DNA of 64,000 bases from Streptomyces sp. NBC_00448. Lineage in GTDB: Bacteria; Actinomycetota; Actinomycetes; Streptomycetales; Streptomycetaceae. A program made the translations under genes and the position numbers. Location of the stretch: contig NZ_CP107913.1 in NCBI RefSeq assembly GCF_036014115.1, positions 3,829,001 through 3,893,000 of the forward strand. The letters are read 5' to 3'. The notes under the pieces were generated by a model that searched no databases, was not told the origin of the DNA, and saw only the letters and a program-made list of their open reading frames with translations. This document shows, piece after piece, positions 11,200-20,785 of the stretch (position 1 is the stretch's first letter; every line of letters starts with the position of its first letter).

Positions 11200-12177
11200 T
11201 CAGTGCGCGTCCTCGAAGAGCTTGGTGACCGAACCGTCCTCGAAGACCTCGCGCACCGCGTTCGCGATGGTCGGCGCCATCGACAGCACCGTGATCTTGT
11301 CGAGGTCGGTCTCCGCCGGCGTCGGCAGCGTGTCGGTGAAGACGAACTCGCTGACCTTGGAGTTCTTCAGCCGGTCCGCGGCGGGCCCGGAGAGCACCCC
11401 GTGCGTGGCGGTGACGATGACGTCCTCCGCGCCGTTGGCGAACAGCGCGTCCGCCGCGGCGCAGATGGTGCCGCCGGTGTCGATCATGTCGTCGACCAGC
11501 ACGCACACCCGGCCCTTGACGTCGCCGACCACCTCGTGGACCTTCACCTGGTTGGCGACGTCGGGGTCGCGGCGCTTGTGCACGATCGCCAGTGGCGCGC
11601 CCAGCCGGTCGCACCAGCGGTCGGCGACCCGGACCCGGCCGGCGTCCGGGGAGACCACGGTGAGCTTGGCCCGGTCCACCTTCGCGCCGACGTAGTCCGC
11701 CAGGACCGGCAGCGCGACCATGTGGTCCACCGGGCCGTCGAAGAAGCCCTGGATCTGGTCGGTGTGCAGGTCGACGGTGAGGATGCGCTCGGCGCCCGCG
11801 GTCTTGAACAGGTCGGCCATCAGCCGGGCCGAGATCGGCTCGCGGCCGCGGTGCTTCTTGTCCTGCCGGGCGTAGCCGTAGAACGGCACGATCACGGTGA
11901 TGCTCCGCGCGGAGGCCCGCTTGAGAGCGTCGACCATGATGAGCTGTTCCATGATCCACTGGTTGATGGGGCTGGTGTGGCTCTGCATCAGGAAGCAGTC
12001 GGCGCCGCGGGCCGACTCCTCGAACCGCACATAGATCTCGCCGTTGGCGAAGTCGAAAGCACGGGTGGGGACGAGCTCTACACCCAGCTCGTATGCCACC
12101 GCCTCCGCCAGATCGGGGTGGGCGCGGCCGGAGAAGAGCATCAGCTTCTTCTCACCGGTCGTCTTGATCCCGGTCAC
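11200..12177 (-). CDS. prs: ribose-phosphate diphosphokinase (PRPP synthetase)
   Basis: A 325-residue enzyme making phosphoribosyl pyrophosphate from ribose 5-phosphate and ATP for nucleotide, histidine and tryptophan synthesis. ATP-loop residues (YARQDKKHRGREPIS), the VDLHTDQIQGFFDGPVDH signature and the PRPP loop DDMIDTGGTI are all present. The start is the GTG at 12177, with AGGAG nine bases upstream. It follows glmU on the same strand (gap about 145 bases), the widespread glmU-prs-rplY-pth order that ties sugar-nucleotide, PRPP and ribosome genes. Confidence 0.96.
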   Translation of the reverse strand: MTGIKTTGEKKLMLFSGRAHPDLAEAVAYELGVELVPTRAFDFANGEIYVRFEESARGADCFLMQSHTSPINQWIMEQLIMVDALKRASARSITVIVPFYGYARQDKKHRGREPISARLMADLFKTAGAERILTVDLHTDQIQGFFDGPVDHMVALPVLADYVGAKVDRAKLTVVSPDAGRVRVADRWCDRLGAPLAIVHKRRDPDVANQVKVHEVVGDVKGRVCVLVDDMIDTGGTICAAADALFANGAEDVIVTATHGVLSGPAADRLKNSKVSEFVFTDTLPTPAETDLDKITVLSMAPTIANAVREVFEDGSVTKLFEDAH

Positions 12178-12322
12178 TGCACCGTCTCCTTGGTGTTCGA
12201 CTGGTGTTCGGCACAGCGTCGCCCGAAGTCGGGCGGGCTGGCGGAATTGTGTGCACCACACACGGTACGCCCCATCCGGCGCACCTGTGCACCTCACGTC
12301 CGGCCGATGAGACGACCCTCAC

Positions 12323-13786
12323 TCACTCCGGCGCGTCGGTCTCGTCACCCTGCTGCTGTGCGCGTTCGGCCGCCTGCGCAGCGGCACTGCCGGGCCGCTT
12401 GCGGGCCACCCAGCCCTCGATGTTGCGCTGCTGGCCGCGGGCGACGGCCAGCGACCCCGACGGCACGTCCTTGGTGATCACCGAGCCGGCCGCGGTGTAG
12501 ACGCCGTCGCCGATCACCCGGGGGGCGACGAACATGTTGTCCGCGCCGGTCTTGCAGTAGCTGCCGATGACGGTGTGGTGCTTGGTCTCGCCGTCGTAGT
12601 TCACGAAGACGGTGGCGGCGCCGATGTTGGTGTGGTCGCCGATGGTCGCGTCGCCCACGTAGCTCAGGTGCGGCACCTTGGTGCCCTCGCCGATCGAGGC
12701 GTTCTTCATCTCGACGTAGGTGCCGGCCTTGGCCTTCGCGCCCAGCCGCGCGCCCGGCCTCAGATACGCGTACGGACCGACGGACGCCTGCTCGCCGATC
12801 TCGGCGTGGTCGGCGACGGCGTGCGAGACCCGGGCGCCCGGCCCCACCGAGGTGTCGGTGAGCGTGCACTCCGGGCCCACCTCGGCGCCCGCCGCGATGC
12901 TGGTGGCGCCGAGCAGCTGCGTGTTGGGGTGCACCAGCGCGTCGGGCTCGACGGTGACGGTGACGTCCAGCCAGGTGGTGGCGGGGTCCACGATGGTGGC
13001 GCCGGCCAGCATCGCCCGCTCCAGCAGCCGGTCGTTGAGCGCCCGGCGGGCCTGCGCGAGCTGCACCCGGTCGTTGACGCCGGCGATCTCGTGGTGGTCC
13101 GCGGCGACGTACGCGCCCACCCGGTGGCCGCCGTCGCGCAGGATCGCCAGGGTGTCGGTGAGGTACTCCTCGCCCTGCGCGTTGTCGGTGGTGAGCTTGC
13201 CCAGCGCCTCGGCGAGCAGCCGCCCGTCGTAGGCGTACACCCCGGAGTTGATCTCCTTGACCGCCCGCAGCGCGTCGCCGGCGTCCTTCTGCTCGACGAT
13301 CGCGGTGACCTGGCCGTCGGAGCCGCGCACGATCCGCCCGTAGCCGGTCGGGTCGGGCACCTGGGCGGTCAGGACGGTGACCGCGTTGCCCTCGGCGCGG
13401 TGCGCGGCGGTGAACGCGGCCAGCGTCTGCGTGGTCAGCAGCGGCACGTCGCCGTAGGTCACCACGACGGTGCCGTCCAGGGCCGCGCCGCGCCGGTTCA
13501 GCTCCGCCAGGCCGACGCGCACCGCGTGGCCGGTGCCGAGCTGCTCCTCCTGCACGGCCGTCAGCGCCTTCGGGTCCTGCTCGGCGAGGTGCGCGGTGAC
13601 CTGCTCGCGGCCGTGTCCGACGACCACCACCAGGTGCTCGGGGTCCAGCGCGCGGGCCGCGGCGACGGCGTGGCCGATCAGCGAGCGGCCGCAGATCGGA
13701 TGCAGGATCTTCGGGGTGGCCGACTTCATGCGGGTGCCCTCACCCGCGGCGAGGATGACGACGGCAGCCGGGCGGTTGGGGCTCAC
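12323..13786 (-). CDS. glmU: bifunctional GlmU (glucosamine-1-P acetyltransferase / GlcNAc-1-P uridylyltransferase)
   Basis: A 487-residue cytoplasmic enzyme making UDP-GlcNAc for peptidoglycan. The N-terminal uridylyltransferase has LAAGEGTRMKS and EEQLGTGHAV; the C-terminal half is a left-handed beta-helix acetyltransferase with hexapeptide repeats and the YVEMKNASIGEGTKVPHLSYVGD region that holds the acetyl-transfer histidine. A charged tail of about 30 residues follows. The GTG start has GAGGAG at good distance. tRNA-Gln lies just upstream on the same strand. Confidence 0.96.
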   Translation of the reverse strand: MSPNRPAAVVILAAGEGTRMKSATPKILHPICGRSLIGHAVAAARALDPEHLVVVVGHGREQVTAHLAEQDPKALTAVQEEQLGTGHAVRVGLAELNRRGAALDGTVVVTYGDVPLLTTQTLAAFTAAHRAEGNAVTVLTAQVPDPTGYGRIVRGSDGQVTAIVEQKDAGDALRAVKEINSGVYAYDGRLLAEALGKLTTDNAQGEEYLTDTLAILRDGGHRVGAYVAADHHEIAGVNDRVQLAQARRALNDRLLERAMLAGATIVDPATTWLDVTVTVEPDALVHPNTQLLGATSIAAGAEVGPECTLTDTSVGPGARVSHAVADHAEIGEQASVGPYAYLRPGARLGAKAKAGTYVEMKNASIGEGTKVPHLSYVGDATIGDHTNIGAATVFVNYDGETKHHTVIGSYCKTGADNMFVAPRVIGDGVYTAAGSVITKDVPSGSLAVARGQQRNIEGWVARKRPGSAAAQAAERAQQQGDETDAPE

Positions 13787-13866
13787 GCGGGAGACTCCTC
13801 GGCTTCGGGGCTTCGGGTGCTGGACAACCGCAGCTTACCGAGGGTGGGGGTTCTTCTCCCGATCCG

Positions 13867-13938
13867 CTCCGCCGCCAGGACTCGAACCCGGACTTAAGGC
13901 ACCAAAAGCCCCAGTGCTGCCAATTACACCACGGCGGA
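13867..13938 (-). tRNA. tRNA-Gln (anticodon TTG)
   Basis: On the minus strand a 72-base cloverleaf: acceptor TCCGCCG pairs with CGGCGGA, D-arm GTGTAATTGGCAGCAC, anticodon stem GGGGC/GCCTT with loop TTTTGGT giving TTG, and T-arm CCGGGTTCGAGTCCTGG. The CCA end is not encoded. It lies immediately upstream of glmU. Confidence 0.93.
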
Positions 13939-14115
13939 TCAACTCGACCTGCGGGACCCGTCGTCGGGGCCCTTCATGCCGGACGAAACCATCATGCCGT
14001 ACGACACGGGGTGGACGCGACGCCGTTGCGGGGTAAAGATCCACTCGAACGACACCCGCAAGGGAAGGTGACCCTTACCCGACTGGTCCTGTCGCCCGCC
14101 GGACGCCGCTGCAAT

Positions 14116-14133
14116 ACTTACGGAGGCGTAGGT
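14116..14133. promoter_or_regulatory. candidate TetR operator upstream of desaturase
   Basis: ACTTACG-GAGG-CGTAGGT is a 7-4-7 inverted repeat with one mismatch, about 95 bases upstream of the desaturase ATG and overlapping a possible -10 region. The TetR gene directly downstream of the desaturase is the obvious candidate to bind it. Confidence 0.5.
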
Positions 14134-14227
14134 TGTGCGGCACACGGCCCCTGCGCCGTGCAAGTGACTTTCCCATCAGCTTTCCCATCAGCCCATTTCG
14201 GTCCCCTCCTCTCCTCAAGGGACGCAC

Positions 14228-15232
14228 ATGACCACACAGACGGACGTGATCACCGAGTCCCGGGAACCCGGGTCCTCAGGACAGGGATCGCCGGTGCCAA
14301 GTGCCACCCGCGGCGGCGAGAGCAAGCGATCGATCGAGCAGATCTCCCTGCTGCTCTTCATCTGCATCCCCTTCGTGGCGCTCGCCGCGGCGGTGCCGCT
14401 GGCCTGGGGACGGGGGATGAGCTGGCTGGACGTCGGCCTGATGGTCGTCATGTACTTCCTCGGCTGCCACGGCATCACCATCGGCTTCCACCGGCACTTC
14501 ACCCACGGCTCGTTCAAGGCCAAGCGCCCGCTGAAGATCGCGCTCGCCATCGCCGGCTCGATGGCCGTCGAGGGCCCCATCGTGCGCTGGGTCGCCGACC
14601 ACCGCCGGCACCACAAGTTCAGCGACGCCGAGGGCGACCCGCACAGCCCGTGGCGATACGGCGAGACCCTGCCCGCCCTCATGAAGGGCCTGTGGTGGGC
14701 GCACATGGGCTGGCTCTTCGACGAGGAGCAGACCCCGCAGCAGAAGTACGCGCCGGACCTGATCAAGGACCCGGCGATCCGCCGGATCTCCCGTGACTTC
14801 TGGCTGTGGACGGCGATCTCCCTGCTGATCCCGCCGCTGGTCGGCGGCCTGGCCACGATGTCCTGGTACGGCGCCTTCACCGCGTTCTTCTGGGGGTCAC
14901 TCGTCCGGGTGGCACTGCTGCACCACGTGACCTGGTCGATCAACTCGATCTGCCACGCGGTCGGCAAGCGGCCGTTCAAGTCCCGGGACCGCTCGGGCAA
15001 CGTGTGGTGGCTGGCGGTGCTGTCCTGCGGCGAGTCGTGGCACAACCTCCACCACGCCGACCCCACCTCCGCCCGGCACGGCGTGCTGCGCGGCCAGGTC
15101 GACTCCAGTGCCCGCCTGATCCGCTGGTTCGAGCTCGCCGGCTGGGCCTCCGACGTCCGCTGGCCGGACGCCGCCCGGATCGCCGCCCGCCGCCAGGAGA
15201 GCAACCGGCAGGACGTCGACGAAGCGGCATGA
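14228..15232 (+). CDS. acyl-CoA/fatty acid delta-9 desaturase
   Basis: A 334-residue integral membrane di-iron desaturase. The three histidine boxes are present in order: HRHFTHG, HRRHHKFSD and HNLHHADP, with paired hydrophobic segments at residues about 40-85 and 195-230. It introduces a double bond into acyl chains and so tunes membrane fluidity. CAAGG lies shortly before the ATG. The TetR gene starts eight bases after its stop, so the two probably form one operon with feedback control. Confidence 0.9.
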   Translation: MTTQTDVITESREPGSSGQGSPVPSATRGGESKRSIEQISLLLFICIPFVALAAAVPLAWGRGMSWLDVGLMVVMYFLGCHGITIGFHRHFTHGSFKAKRPLKIALAIAGSMAVEGPIVRWVADHRRHHKFSDAEGDPHSPWRYGETLPALMKGLWWAHMGWLFDEEQTPQQKYAPDLIKDPAIRRISRDFWLWTAISLLIPPLVGGLATMSWYGAFTAFFWGSLVRVALLHHVTWSINSICHAVGKRPFKSRDRSGNVWWLAVLSCGESWHNLHHADPTSARHGVLRGQVDSSARLIRWFELAGWASDVRWPDAARIAARRQESNRQDVDEAA

Positions 15233-15239
15233 TGGGCCG

Positions 15240-15923
15240 GTGAGCGACGGCGAAGACGGAAGAGCCCGGCAGTCCTCCGCCCCGGCGGGCCCGAGCGCGC
15301 GGCGCATCCGGCGGGTCCGGATGACCGGCAAGGAAAGACGCGAACAACTCCTCGACGTGGGCCGGGTGCTCTTTGCCGAGCGCGGCTACGAGGGCACGTC
15401 GGTGGAGGAGATCGCGCACCAGGCGGGGGTGTCCAAACCCGTCGTCTACGAGCACTTCGGCGGCAAGGAGGGGCTCTACGCCGTCGTCGTCGACCGTGAG
15501 ATGCGCCGCCTGCTCGACATGGTGACCGGCGCACTCACCGGCGGCCACCCCCGCGAACTCCTGGAGCAGGCCGCCTTCGCCCTGCTGGACTACATCGAGC
15601 AGTACACCGACGGGTTCCGGGTCCTGGTCCGGGACTCCCCCGTCGCCCAGTCCACCGGCACCTTCGCCTCCCTGATCAGCGACATCGCCACCCAGGTCGA
15701 GGACATCCTGGGCCACGAGTTCGAGCAGCGCGGCTTCGACCCCAACCTCGCCCCGCTGTACGCGCAGGCGCTGGTCGGCATGGTCGCGCTGACCGGCCAG
15801 TGGTGGCTGGACGCCCGCCGCCCGCCGAAGGCCGAGGTCGCCGCGCATCTGGTGAACCTGAGCTGGAACGGCCTGTCCGGCCTGGAGCAGCAGCCCCGGC
15901 TGATCGGCCACCGCAAGAACTGA
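15240..15923 (+). CDS. TetR-family regulator, probably of the desaturase
   Basis: A 227-residue TetR protein: a basic 25-residue leader, then the helix-turn-helix TSVEEIAHQAGVSKPVVYEHF, and a mainly helical ligand domain with an unusually aromatic VALTGQWWLDARRPP stretch. Coupling to a desaturase suggests acyl-CoA or fatty acid as the ligand, by analogy with known lipid-responsive TetR proteins. CATGAT sits six bases before the GTG, a weak leaderless-type box, so some independent transcription is possible. Confidence 0.87.
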   Translation: MSDGEDGRARQSSAPAGPSARRIRRVRMTGKERREQLLDVGRVLFAERGYEGTSVEEIAHQAGVSKPVVYEHFGGKEGLYAVVVDREMRRLLDMVTGALTGGHPRELLEQAAFALLDYIEQYTDGFRVLVRDSPVAQSTGTFASLISDIATQVEDILGHEFEQRGFDPNLAPLYAQALVGMVALTGQWWLDARRPPKAEVAAHLVNLSWNGLSGLEQQPRLIGHRKN

Positions 15924-16024
15924 CCTGGCGGCGGAGCCCGTTCAGAGCCGGTCCGGGGCCGGGCCGGAACCCGTGCTGGACCCGTGCGGAACCAGTCCGG
16001 GAACCCGCCCCGTACACCGCGGGC

Positions 16025-16510
16025 GTGTGGTCGACTGGTGCCGTGGAAGCTGTCTGGACGAGTGCCGTGGCGGTCGCCGGCACGCTGCTGGGTTCGGTGC
16101 TCACCTACGCCTTCCAGCGCCTCGCGGCCGGCCGCAGCGAGCTGTTCGCACGGGCCGAGGAACTCCGCAAGGAGCGCGTGGCGACGTACAGCGGATACGC
16201 CGCCGCGGTCGAGGAGTACCGCCACGGTCAGGCCACCCGCTGGTACGTCCGGGCGGAGCGCCCCGACGGCGAGGCGTATCCGCGGGTGCGCGACGAGGCG
16301 CACCGGCTGCGGACCGCGGCCCGGCAGGCGCTGTACCGGGTGAAGTTGGTCACCGACGCACCCGACGTGGTCCTCGCCGCGGAGCGGGCCTACCGGTCCG
16401 CCTGGGACCTGTCGAACGCGGCGGACCAGCGGGAGCACGACACGCGCGACGAGTCGGCCCGCCGGGCCATAGAGGAGTTCGTCTCCCGGGCGGCGCCGCT
16501 GGTGCGCTGA
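16025..16510 (+). CDS. hypothetical protein with N-terminal membrane anchor
   Basis: About 161 residues. The N-terminus (VEAVWTSAVAVAGTLLGSVLTYAFQRL) forms one hydrophobic helix; the rest is charged and helical (FARAEELRKERVATYSGYAAAVEEYRHGQATRWY), resembling small Streptomyces proteins of unknown function. The open frame reaches back into the TetR gene, but composition changes at 16025; GTG at 16043 is an alternative start giving a typical VEAVWTS beginning. No function is assigned. Confidence 0.6.
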   Translation: MWSTGAVEAVWTSAVAVAGTLLGSVLTYAFQRLAAGRSELFARAEELRKERVATYSGYAAAVEEYRHGQATRWYVRAERPDGEAYPRVRDEAHRLRTAARQALYRVKLVTDAPDVVLAAERAYRSAWDLSNAADQREHDTRDESARRAIEEFVSRAAPLVR

Positions 16511-16517
16511 CGGCGGC

Positions 16518-16546
16518 GGGCGGCGCCGGTGCTCCCGGCGCCGCCC
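16518..16546. terminator. bidirectional terminator hairpin
   Basis: GGGCGGCGCCGG (16518-16529) pairs perfectly with 16535-16546 around a five-base loop, in the 68-base gap between two convergent genes (hypothetical protein and galK). Confidence 0.8.
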
Positions 16547-16578
16547 GTGTCCCTGTGTGCCCCGCAGGCGCCGCGTGC

Positions 16579-17721
16579 CTACCAGAGGCGGCGGGCACCC
16601 GCCGAGGGGGCGATCGTGAAGTGCCGGGACTGCGGGAGCGCCGCCGCCACCGCCTGCGTGATCCTGTCCAGGTCGCCCGCTTCGAGCAGCACGATCGCCG
16701 AGCCGCCGAAGCCGCCGCCGGTCATCCGGGCGCCGAGCGCGCCCGCGGCCAGCGCGGTGTCCACCACGAGGTCGAGTTCCGGGCAGGAGACCTGGAAGTC
16801 GTCGCGCAGCGAGACGTGTCCCGCGGTCAGCACCGGGCCGATCTCGCGGACCCGGCCGGCGTCGCACAGCGCGAGCACCTCCTCGACCCGGCGGTTCTCG
16901 GTGACGACATGCCGGGTCAGCCGGCGCAGCCGGTCGTCGGGGAGGGCGGCGAGGGCGTCGGCCAGGCCGTCGAAGGGCACGTCGCGCAGCGCGGGCAGAC
17001 CGAGCGCGGCGGCGGCGGCCTCGCAGCCACTCCGGCGCTCGCCGTAGGCGCCGTCGGAGTGCGCGTGCTTGACGCGGGTGTCGACCGCCAGCATCGCCAG
17101 CCCCGCGGCGCCCAGGTCGAGCGGCACCTGCCGCTGGGTGAGGCCGCGCACGTCGAGGTGGAGGGCGTGGCCGTCGGTGCAGCAGGCCGAGGCGGTCTGG
17201 TCCATGACGCCGACCGGCGCGCCGACGTAGGTGTTCTCCGAGGACTGGCAGAGCAGGGCGAGGTCCTGCCGGGACATGCCGTGCACGCCGTGCAGTTCGG
17301 TCAGCGCGAGGGCGGTGACGACCTGGAGCGCCGCGGAGGAGGACAGCCCGCCGCCGACCGGGACGGTGCTGTCGTAGAGCAGGTCGGCGCCGCCGATGTC
17401 GTGGCCGGCCTGCCGCAGCGACCACAGCACGGCGGCCGGGTAGCGGACCCAGCCGGGTGTGGTGCCGGGGGCGAGGTCGGCGATCGAGAGTTCGACGGTG
17501 CCGTCGTCCATGTCCGCCGAGTGCAGCCGCAGCAGCCCGTCGTCGCGCCGGGCGACGGCCGCGCGGGTGACGTGCGGCAGCGCGAACGGCATCGCGAGGC
17601 CGTCGTTGTAGTCGGTGTGCTCGCCGATCAGGTTGACCCGGCCGGGCGCCGCCCACGCGCCTTCGGGGGCGCGCCCGAAGACGTCCTTGAACGCGGCCTC
17701 GAATGCGGAGTCGTCAGTCAT
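16579..17721 (-). CDS. galK: galactokinase
   Basis: A 380-residue GHMP kinase that phosphorylates galactose at C1, the first committed step of the Leloir pathway. The galactokinase signature [15 protein letters not shown] is near residue 27, the ATP loop [13 protein letters not shown] near 125, and [13 protein letters not shown] near the C-terminus. Its ATG overlaps the galE stop (ATGA), so translation is coupled. It is the last gene of galT-galE-galK and is followed by a bidirectional terminator. Confidence 0.95.
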   Translation of the reverse strand: MTDDSAFEAAFKDVFGRAPEGAWAAPGRVNLIGEHTDYNDGLAMPFALPHVTRAAVARRDDGLLRLHSADMDDGTVELSIADLAPGTTPGWVRYPAAVLWSLRQAGHDIGGADLLYDSTVPVGGGLSSSAALQVVTALALTELHGVHGMSRQDLALLCQSSENTYVGAPVGVMDQTASACCTDGHALHLDVRGLTQRQVPLDLGAAGLAMLAVDTRVKHAHSDGAYGERRSGCEAAAAALGLPALRDVPFDGLADALAALPDDRLRRLTRHVVTENRRVEEVLALCDAGRVREIGPVLTAGHVSLRDDFQVSCPELDLVVDTALAAGALGARMTGGGFGGSAIVLLEAGDLDRITQAVAAALPQSRHFTIAPSAGARRLW

Positions 17722-18716
17722 CGTATGTCGCCCTCCCCGAGCGATCGAGCGAAGTTCCAGGCGTCACGGACGATGCCGGCCAGGTCGGTGCGGGACGGCT
17801 GCCAGCCCAGCCGCTCGCGGGCCCGGTCCGCGGAGGCGACCAGCACCGCGGGGTCGCCGGGGCGGCGCGGCTGCGAGGTGGCCGGGATCGGGTGCCCGGT
17901 GACCTGGCGGACGGTTTCGATGACCTCGCGGACGGAGAAGCCGTTGCCGTTGCCCAGGTTGCAGATGAGGTGCTCGCCGGCCTGGGCCTTGTCGAGGGCC
18001 AGCAGGTGGGCCTCGGCGAGGTCGGCGACGTGGATGTAGTCGCGCAGGCAGGTGCCGTCGGGCGTCGGGTAGTCCTCGCCGTAGACGGCGATCGACGGGC
18101 GGCGGCCCTGGGCGACCTGGAGGACCAGCGGGATGAGGTGCGACTCGGGGTCGTGGCGCTCGCCGTGCGCACCGTAGGCGCCGGCAACGTTGAAGTAGCG
18201 CAGCGAGACCGCGGCCAGGCCGTGGGCGGCGCACTCCCCGCTGATCATGTGGTCGACGGCCAGCTTGGTGGCGCCGTAGGGGTTGGTGGGGGCGGTCGGC
18301 GCGTCCTCGGTGATCGGCACCGTGGCGGGCTCGCCGTAGGTGGCGGCGGTGGAGGAGAAGACCAGCGTGCCCACGCCCGCGGTGCGCATGGCGGCGAGCA
18401 GTTCGAGGGTGCCGGCCACGTTGTTGCGCCAGTACTTCTCCGGGTTCGCGACGGACTCGGCGACCTGGGAGGACGCGGCGAAGTGCAGCACCGCGTGGTA
18501 GGAGCCGTCGAGCACCTTGCCGGCGTCCTGGACCCGGCCCTCGACGAACTCGGCGCCCGCGGGCACCCCTTCGCGTACGCCGGTGGACAGGTCGTCCAGC
18601 ACGGTCACCTGGTGGCCGGCCTCGACCAGATGCGCCGCCACGACGCCGCCGACGTATCCGGCACCGCCGGTGACCAGCAGCTTCTTACGTCCGGGGGACC
18701 CGGTGGTTTCGGTCAC
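17718..18716 (-). CDS. galE: UDP-glucose 4-epimerase
   Basis: A 332-residue extended-SDR enzyme interconverting UDP-galactose and UDP-glucose. NAD-binding GGAGYVGG is near residue 17, and the catalytic pair is in FSSTAATYG and NPYGATK (YxxxK). The GTG start overlaps the galT stop by four bases and the end overlaps the galK start by four bases. Middle gene of the gal operon. Confidence 0.95.
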   Translation of the reverse strand: MTETTGSPGRKKLLVTGGAGYVGGVVAAHLVEAGHQVTVLDDLSTGVREGVPAGAEFVEGRVQDAGKVLDGSYHAVLHFAASSQVAESVANPEKYWRNNVAGTLELLAAMRTAGVGTLVFSSTAATYGEPATVPITEDAPTAPTNPYGATKLAVDHMISGECAAHGLAAVSLRYFNVAGAYGAHGERHDPESHLIPLVLQVAQGRRPSIAVYGEDYPTPDGTCLRDYIHVADLAEAHLLALDKAQAGEHLICNLGNGNGFSVREVIETVRQVTGHPIPATSQPRRPGDPAVLVASADRARERLGWQPSRTDLAGIVRDAWNFARSLGEGDIR

Positions 18717-19756
18717 TTCGTGGCCACCTCTCGCAGTCGCAGCGCCGCGGCCTCCGGAGGCACGTCGTTGACGAACACGCCCATGCCGGATTCGGAACCC
18801 GCGAGGAACTTCAGCTTGCCCGACGCGCGCCGAATGGTGAAAAGCTCCAGGTGGAGGGCGAACTCCCGGCGGTCGGCCGCGGTGAAGGGCGCCTGGTGCC
18901 AGCCGGAGATGTACGGGGTCGGCGGCTGGTCGGGACCGAAGATCCGGTCGAAGCGGCGCAGCAGCTCCAGGTAGACGTGCGGGAACTCCGCCCGGGCGTC
19001 CTCGTCGAGGCCGAGCAGGTCGGGCACCCGGCGGTTGGGGTAGAGGTGCACTTCGTACGGCCAGTGCGCCGCGTACGGGACGAACGCCGTCCAGTGCTCG
19101 CCGGCCAGCACGATCCGGCTGCCGTCGGCGCGCTCGTCGGCGAGCACGTCGTCGAAGAGGTTGCGGCCGGTGGCCGCGCGGTGCTCGGCGAGCGAGCGCA
19201 GCATCAGCGCGGTGCGCGGGGTGGTGAACGGGTACCCGTAGATCTGCCCGTGCGGGTGGCCGAGGGTGACGCCGATCTCCTTGCCCCGGTTCTCGAACGG
19301 GAAGACCTGGACGACGCCGGGCAGCTGGGACAGCTCACGGGTGCGGTCGGTCCACGCGTCGAGCACCAGGCGGGCGGCCTGCGGGGTGAGGCTCGCGAAG
19401 GACGCGTCGTGGTCGGAGGTGAAGCAGACCACCTCGCAGCGGCCCTTGTCGCCGGTGAGCGAGGGGAAGCGGTTCTCGAAGACGACGACCTCGTAGTCCG
19501 CGGCCGGGATCTCGGTCTGCCGCCCCTCGCGCGAGGGACACAGCGGGCACTGGTCGGCCGGCGGATGGTACGTACGGCCCTGCCGGTGCGAGGCGACCGC
19601 CACGCTGTCGCCGAGCAGCCGGTCGAAACGCGTCTCGGTGGTGGTGGCCACCGGTTCGAGCGGGCGGGGATCGCTCGCGTCGCGGACCACGGCGTCGGCT
19701 GAGTCGTAGTAGATCAGCTCACGGCCGTCCGCGAGCCGGGTCGGCGTCTTCTTCAC
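18713..19756 (-). CDS. galT: galactose-1-phosphate uridylyltransferase
   Basis: A 347-residue enzyme exchanging UMP between UDP-glucose and galactose 1-phosphate. The zinc-type CPLC motif is near residue 75 and the active-site HPHGQ motif near residue 163; [13 protein letters not shown] follows. The GTG at 19756 is preceded by GTGAGG. As first gene of the operon it has the promoter region at 19757-19840, with paired nine-base repeats. Confidence 0.95.
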   Translation of the reverse strand: MKKTPTRLADGRELIYYDSADAVVRDASDPRPLEPVATTTETRFDRLLGDSVAVASHRQGRTYHPPADQCPLCPSREGRQTEIPAADYEVVVFENRFPSLTGDKGRCEVVCFTSDHDASFASLTPQAARLVLDAWTDRTRELSQLPGVVQVFPFENRGKEIGVTLGHPHGQIYGYPFTTPRTALMLRSLAEHRAATGRNLFDDVLADERADGSRIVLAGEHWTAFVPYAAHWPYEVHLYPNRRVPDLLGLDEDARAEFPHVYLELLRRFDRIFGPDQPPTPYISGWHQAPFTAADRREFALHLELFTIRRASGKLKFLAGSESGMGVFVNDVPPEAAALRLREVATK

Positions 19757-19793
19757 CTACGGCACCTCACACCACGATCACTCAACACGCTTC

Positions 19794-19838
19794 CAACAGA
19801 ACCGCACACAATGAATCACAACGCAACAGAACAGTCAA
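19794..19838 (-). promoter_or_regulatory. gal operon control region with two 9-bp direct repeats
   Basis: On the minus strand GTTCTGTTG occurs twice, at 19794-19802 and 19824-19832, thirty bases apart (about three helical turns). TTGACT at 19833-19838 is a possible -35, with a weak TTCATT -10 at 19810-19815 and a 17-base spacer. The repeats bracket this promoter and look like activator or repressor half-sites for galactose control. Confidence 0.45.
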
Positions 19839-20029
19839 TGCCGGGGGCCTACGAAGTCACATAGCTTGGTCACGATGGGGGATCAGGCCGTACGGAACCG
19901 CGCCCGACCGCAGCGGGGCACAACCAAACAAAGCCGAACAGACCACGACGCAACGGGGCGCGGGAGCACTCCCCCGGAGCCTCGCCGGGGACACCCCCAC
20001 CCGGGCGAAACCCCGGGGGGACAACGGCG
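19839..20029. other. gene-free stretch upstream of gal operon
   Basis: Part of a 351-base gap between galT and the convergent-side end of the next regulator. A short GC-rich open frame exists, but it has no ribosome site and reads as Arg/Pro-rich shadow. No other element is recognised besides the gal control region and the hairpin at 20030-20061. Confidence 0.4.
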
Positions 20030-20061
20030 CGAGGGACCGCCCGGGCACGGGCGGTCCCTCG
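20030..20061 (-). terminator. perfect 13-bp hairpin after the pseudo-receiver regulator
   Basis: CGAGGGACCGCCC (20030-20042) pairs exactly with 20049-20061 around a six-base loop, 47 bases beyond the regulator's stop codon. Confidence 0.75.
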
Positions 20062-20107
20062 GACCGTTCGGAAACGGGTGCCCCGGGCGGTCAGGGGCGC
20101 CCCTCGC

Positions 20108-20785
20108 TCATCGCGTCGGCTCTCCGGCCGCCCGCTCCAGCAGCCCGGTACGGGCCGCGAGCGCCGCCGCCTCCAGCCGGGAGCCCACGCCCAGCTTCAT
20201 CAGCACCCGCTGCACATGGGTGCGGGCGGTGCTCGGCGCGATCCGCATCCCGGCCGCGATCACCCGGGTGTCCTCGCCCTCGGCGACCCGCACCAGCACC
20301 TCGACCTCGCGCGGGGTGAGCATGTCCAGCAGCCGGGCCCCCTCGTCGTCGGGCTGCCGGGCCGGGTTGAGCAGCTCGGCGAAGGCGCCCTGCAGCAGTT
20401 GCTGGGCCACCGCGACCTCGCCGGTCCTGGCCTTGGCCATGGCCCGCTCGACGCCCTCGATCCGCTCGTCGTGCCGGACATACCCGGACGCGCCGGCCGC
20501 GAAGGCAGCGGCGATCCCGCGCGGGTCGGGCACCGGCCCGAGCACCACCACGGCCACCGCGGGCCGCTCCCGCTTGATCCGCGCCACCGTGTCGAACGCG
20601 CCGGGCTCGGCGGGCGCGGCGGTACCGAACAGGCACACCTCCGGCGTCCTGTTGAGCACCAGTTCGGCCGCGCCCGCGGCGGGCGCCGCGGCCGCCAGCA
20701 CGCGGTGCCCGCGCAGCCTCAGCGCCGAAGCCAGCGCCTCGGCGAGCAGCCGGTGGTCGTCGACCACGACGAGCCGTACACCCAT
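20108..20785 (-). CDS. orphan LuxR-family response regulator with pseudo-receiver
   Basis: A 225-residue regulator. The N-terminal receiver keeps the acidic pair (VRLVVVDDHRLLAEAL), but the phospho-acceptor position reads Gly54 in EVCLFGTAAP, where Asp is expected, and the conserved Lys is Arg104 in GYVRHD. The domain therefore probably cannot be phosphorylated in the normal way. The C-terminal LuxR helix-turn-helix (LTPREVEVLVRVAEGED; IAPSTARTHVQRVLMKLG) is intact. No kinase is next to it. I chose the ATG at 20785, with GGGGGAG upstream; upstream residues in the open frame are not receiver-like. Control by ligand or protein partner is inferred. Confidence 0.85.
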   Translation of the reverse strand: MGVRLVVVDDHRLLAEALASALRLRGHRVLAAAAPAAGAAELVLNRTPEVCLFGTAAPAEPGAFDTVARIKRERPAVAVVVLGPVPDPRGIAAAFAAGASGYVRHDERIEGVERAMAKARTGEVAVAQQLLQGAFAELLNPARQPDDEGARLLDMLTPREVEVLVRVAEGEDTRVIAAGMRIAPSTARTHVQRVLMKLGVGSRLEAAALAARTGLLERAAGEPTR

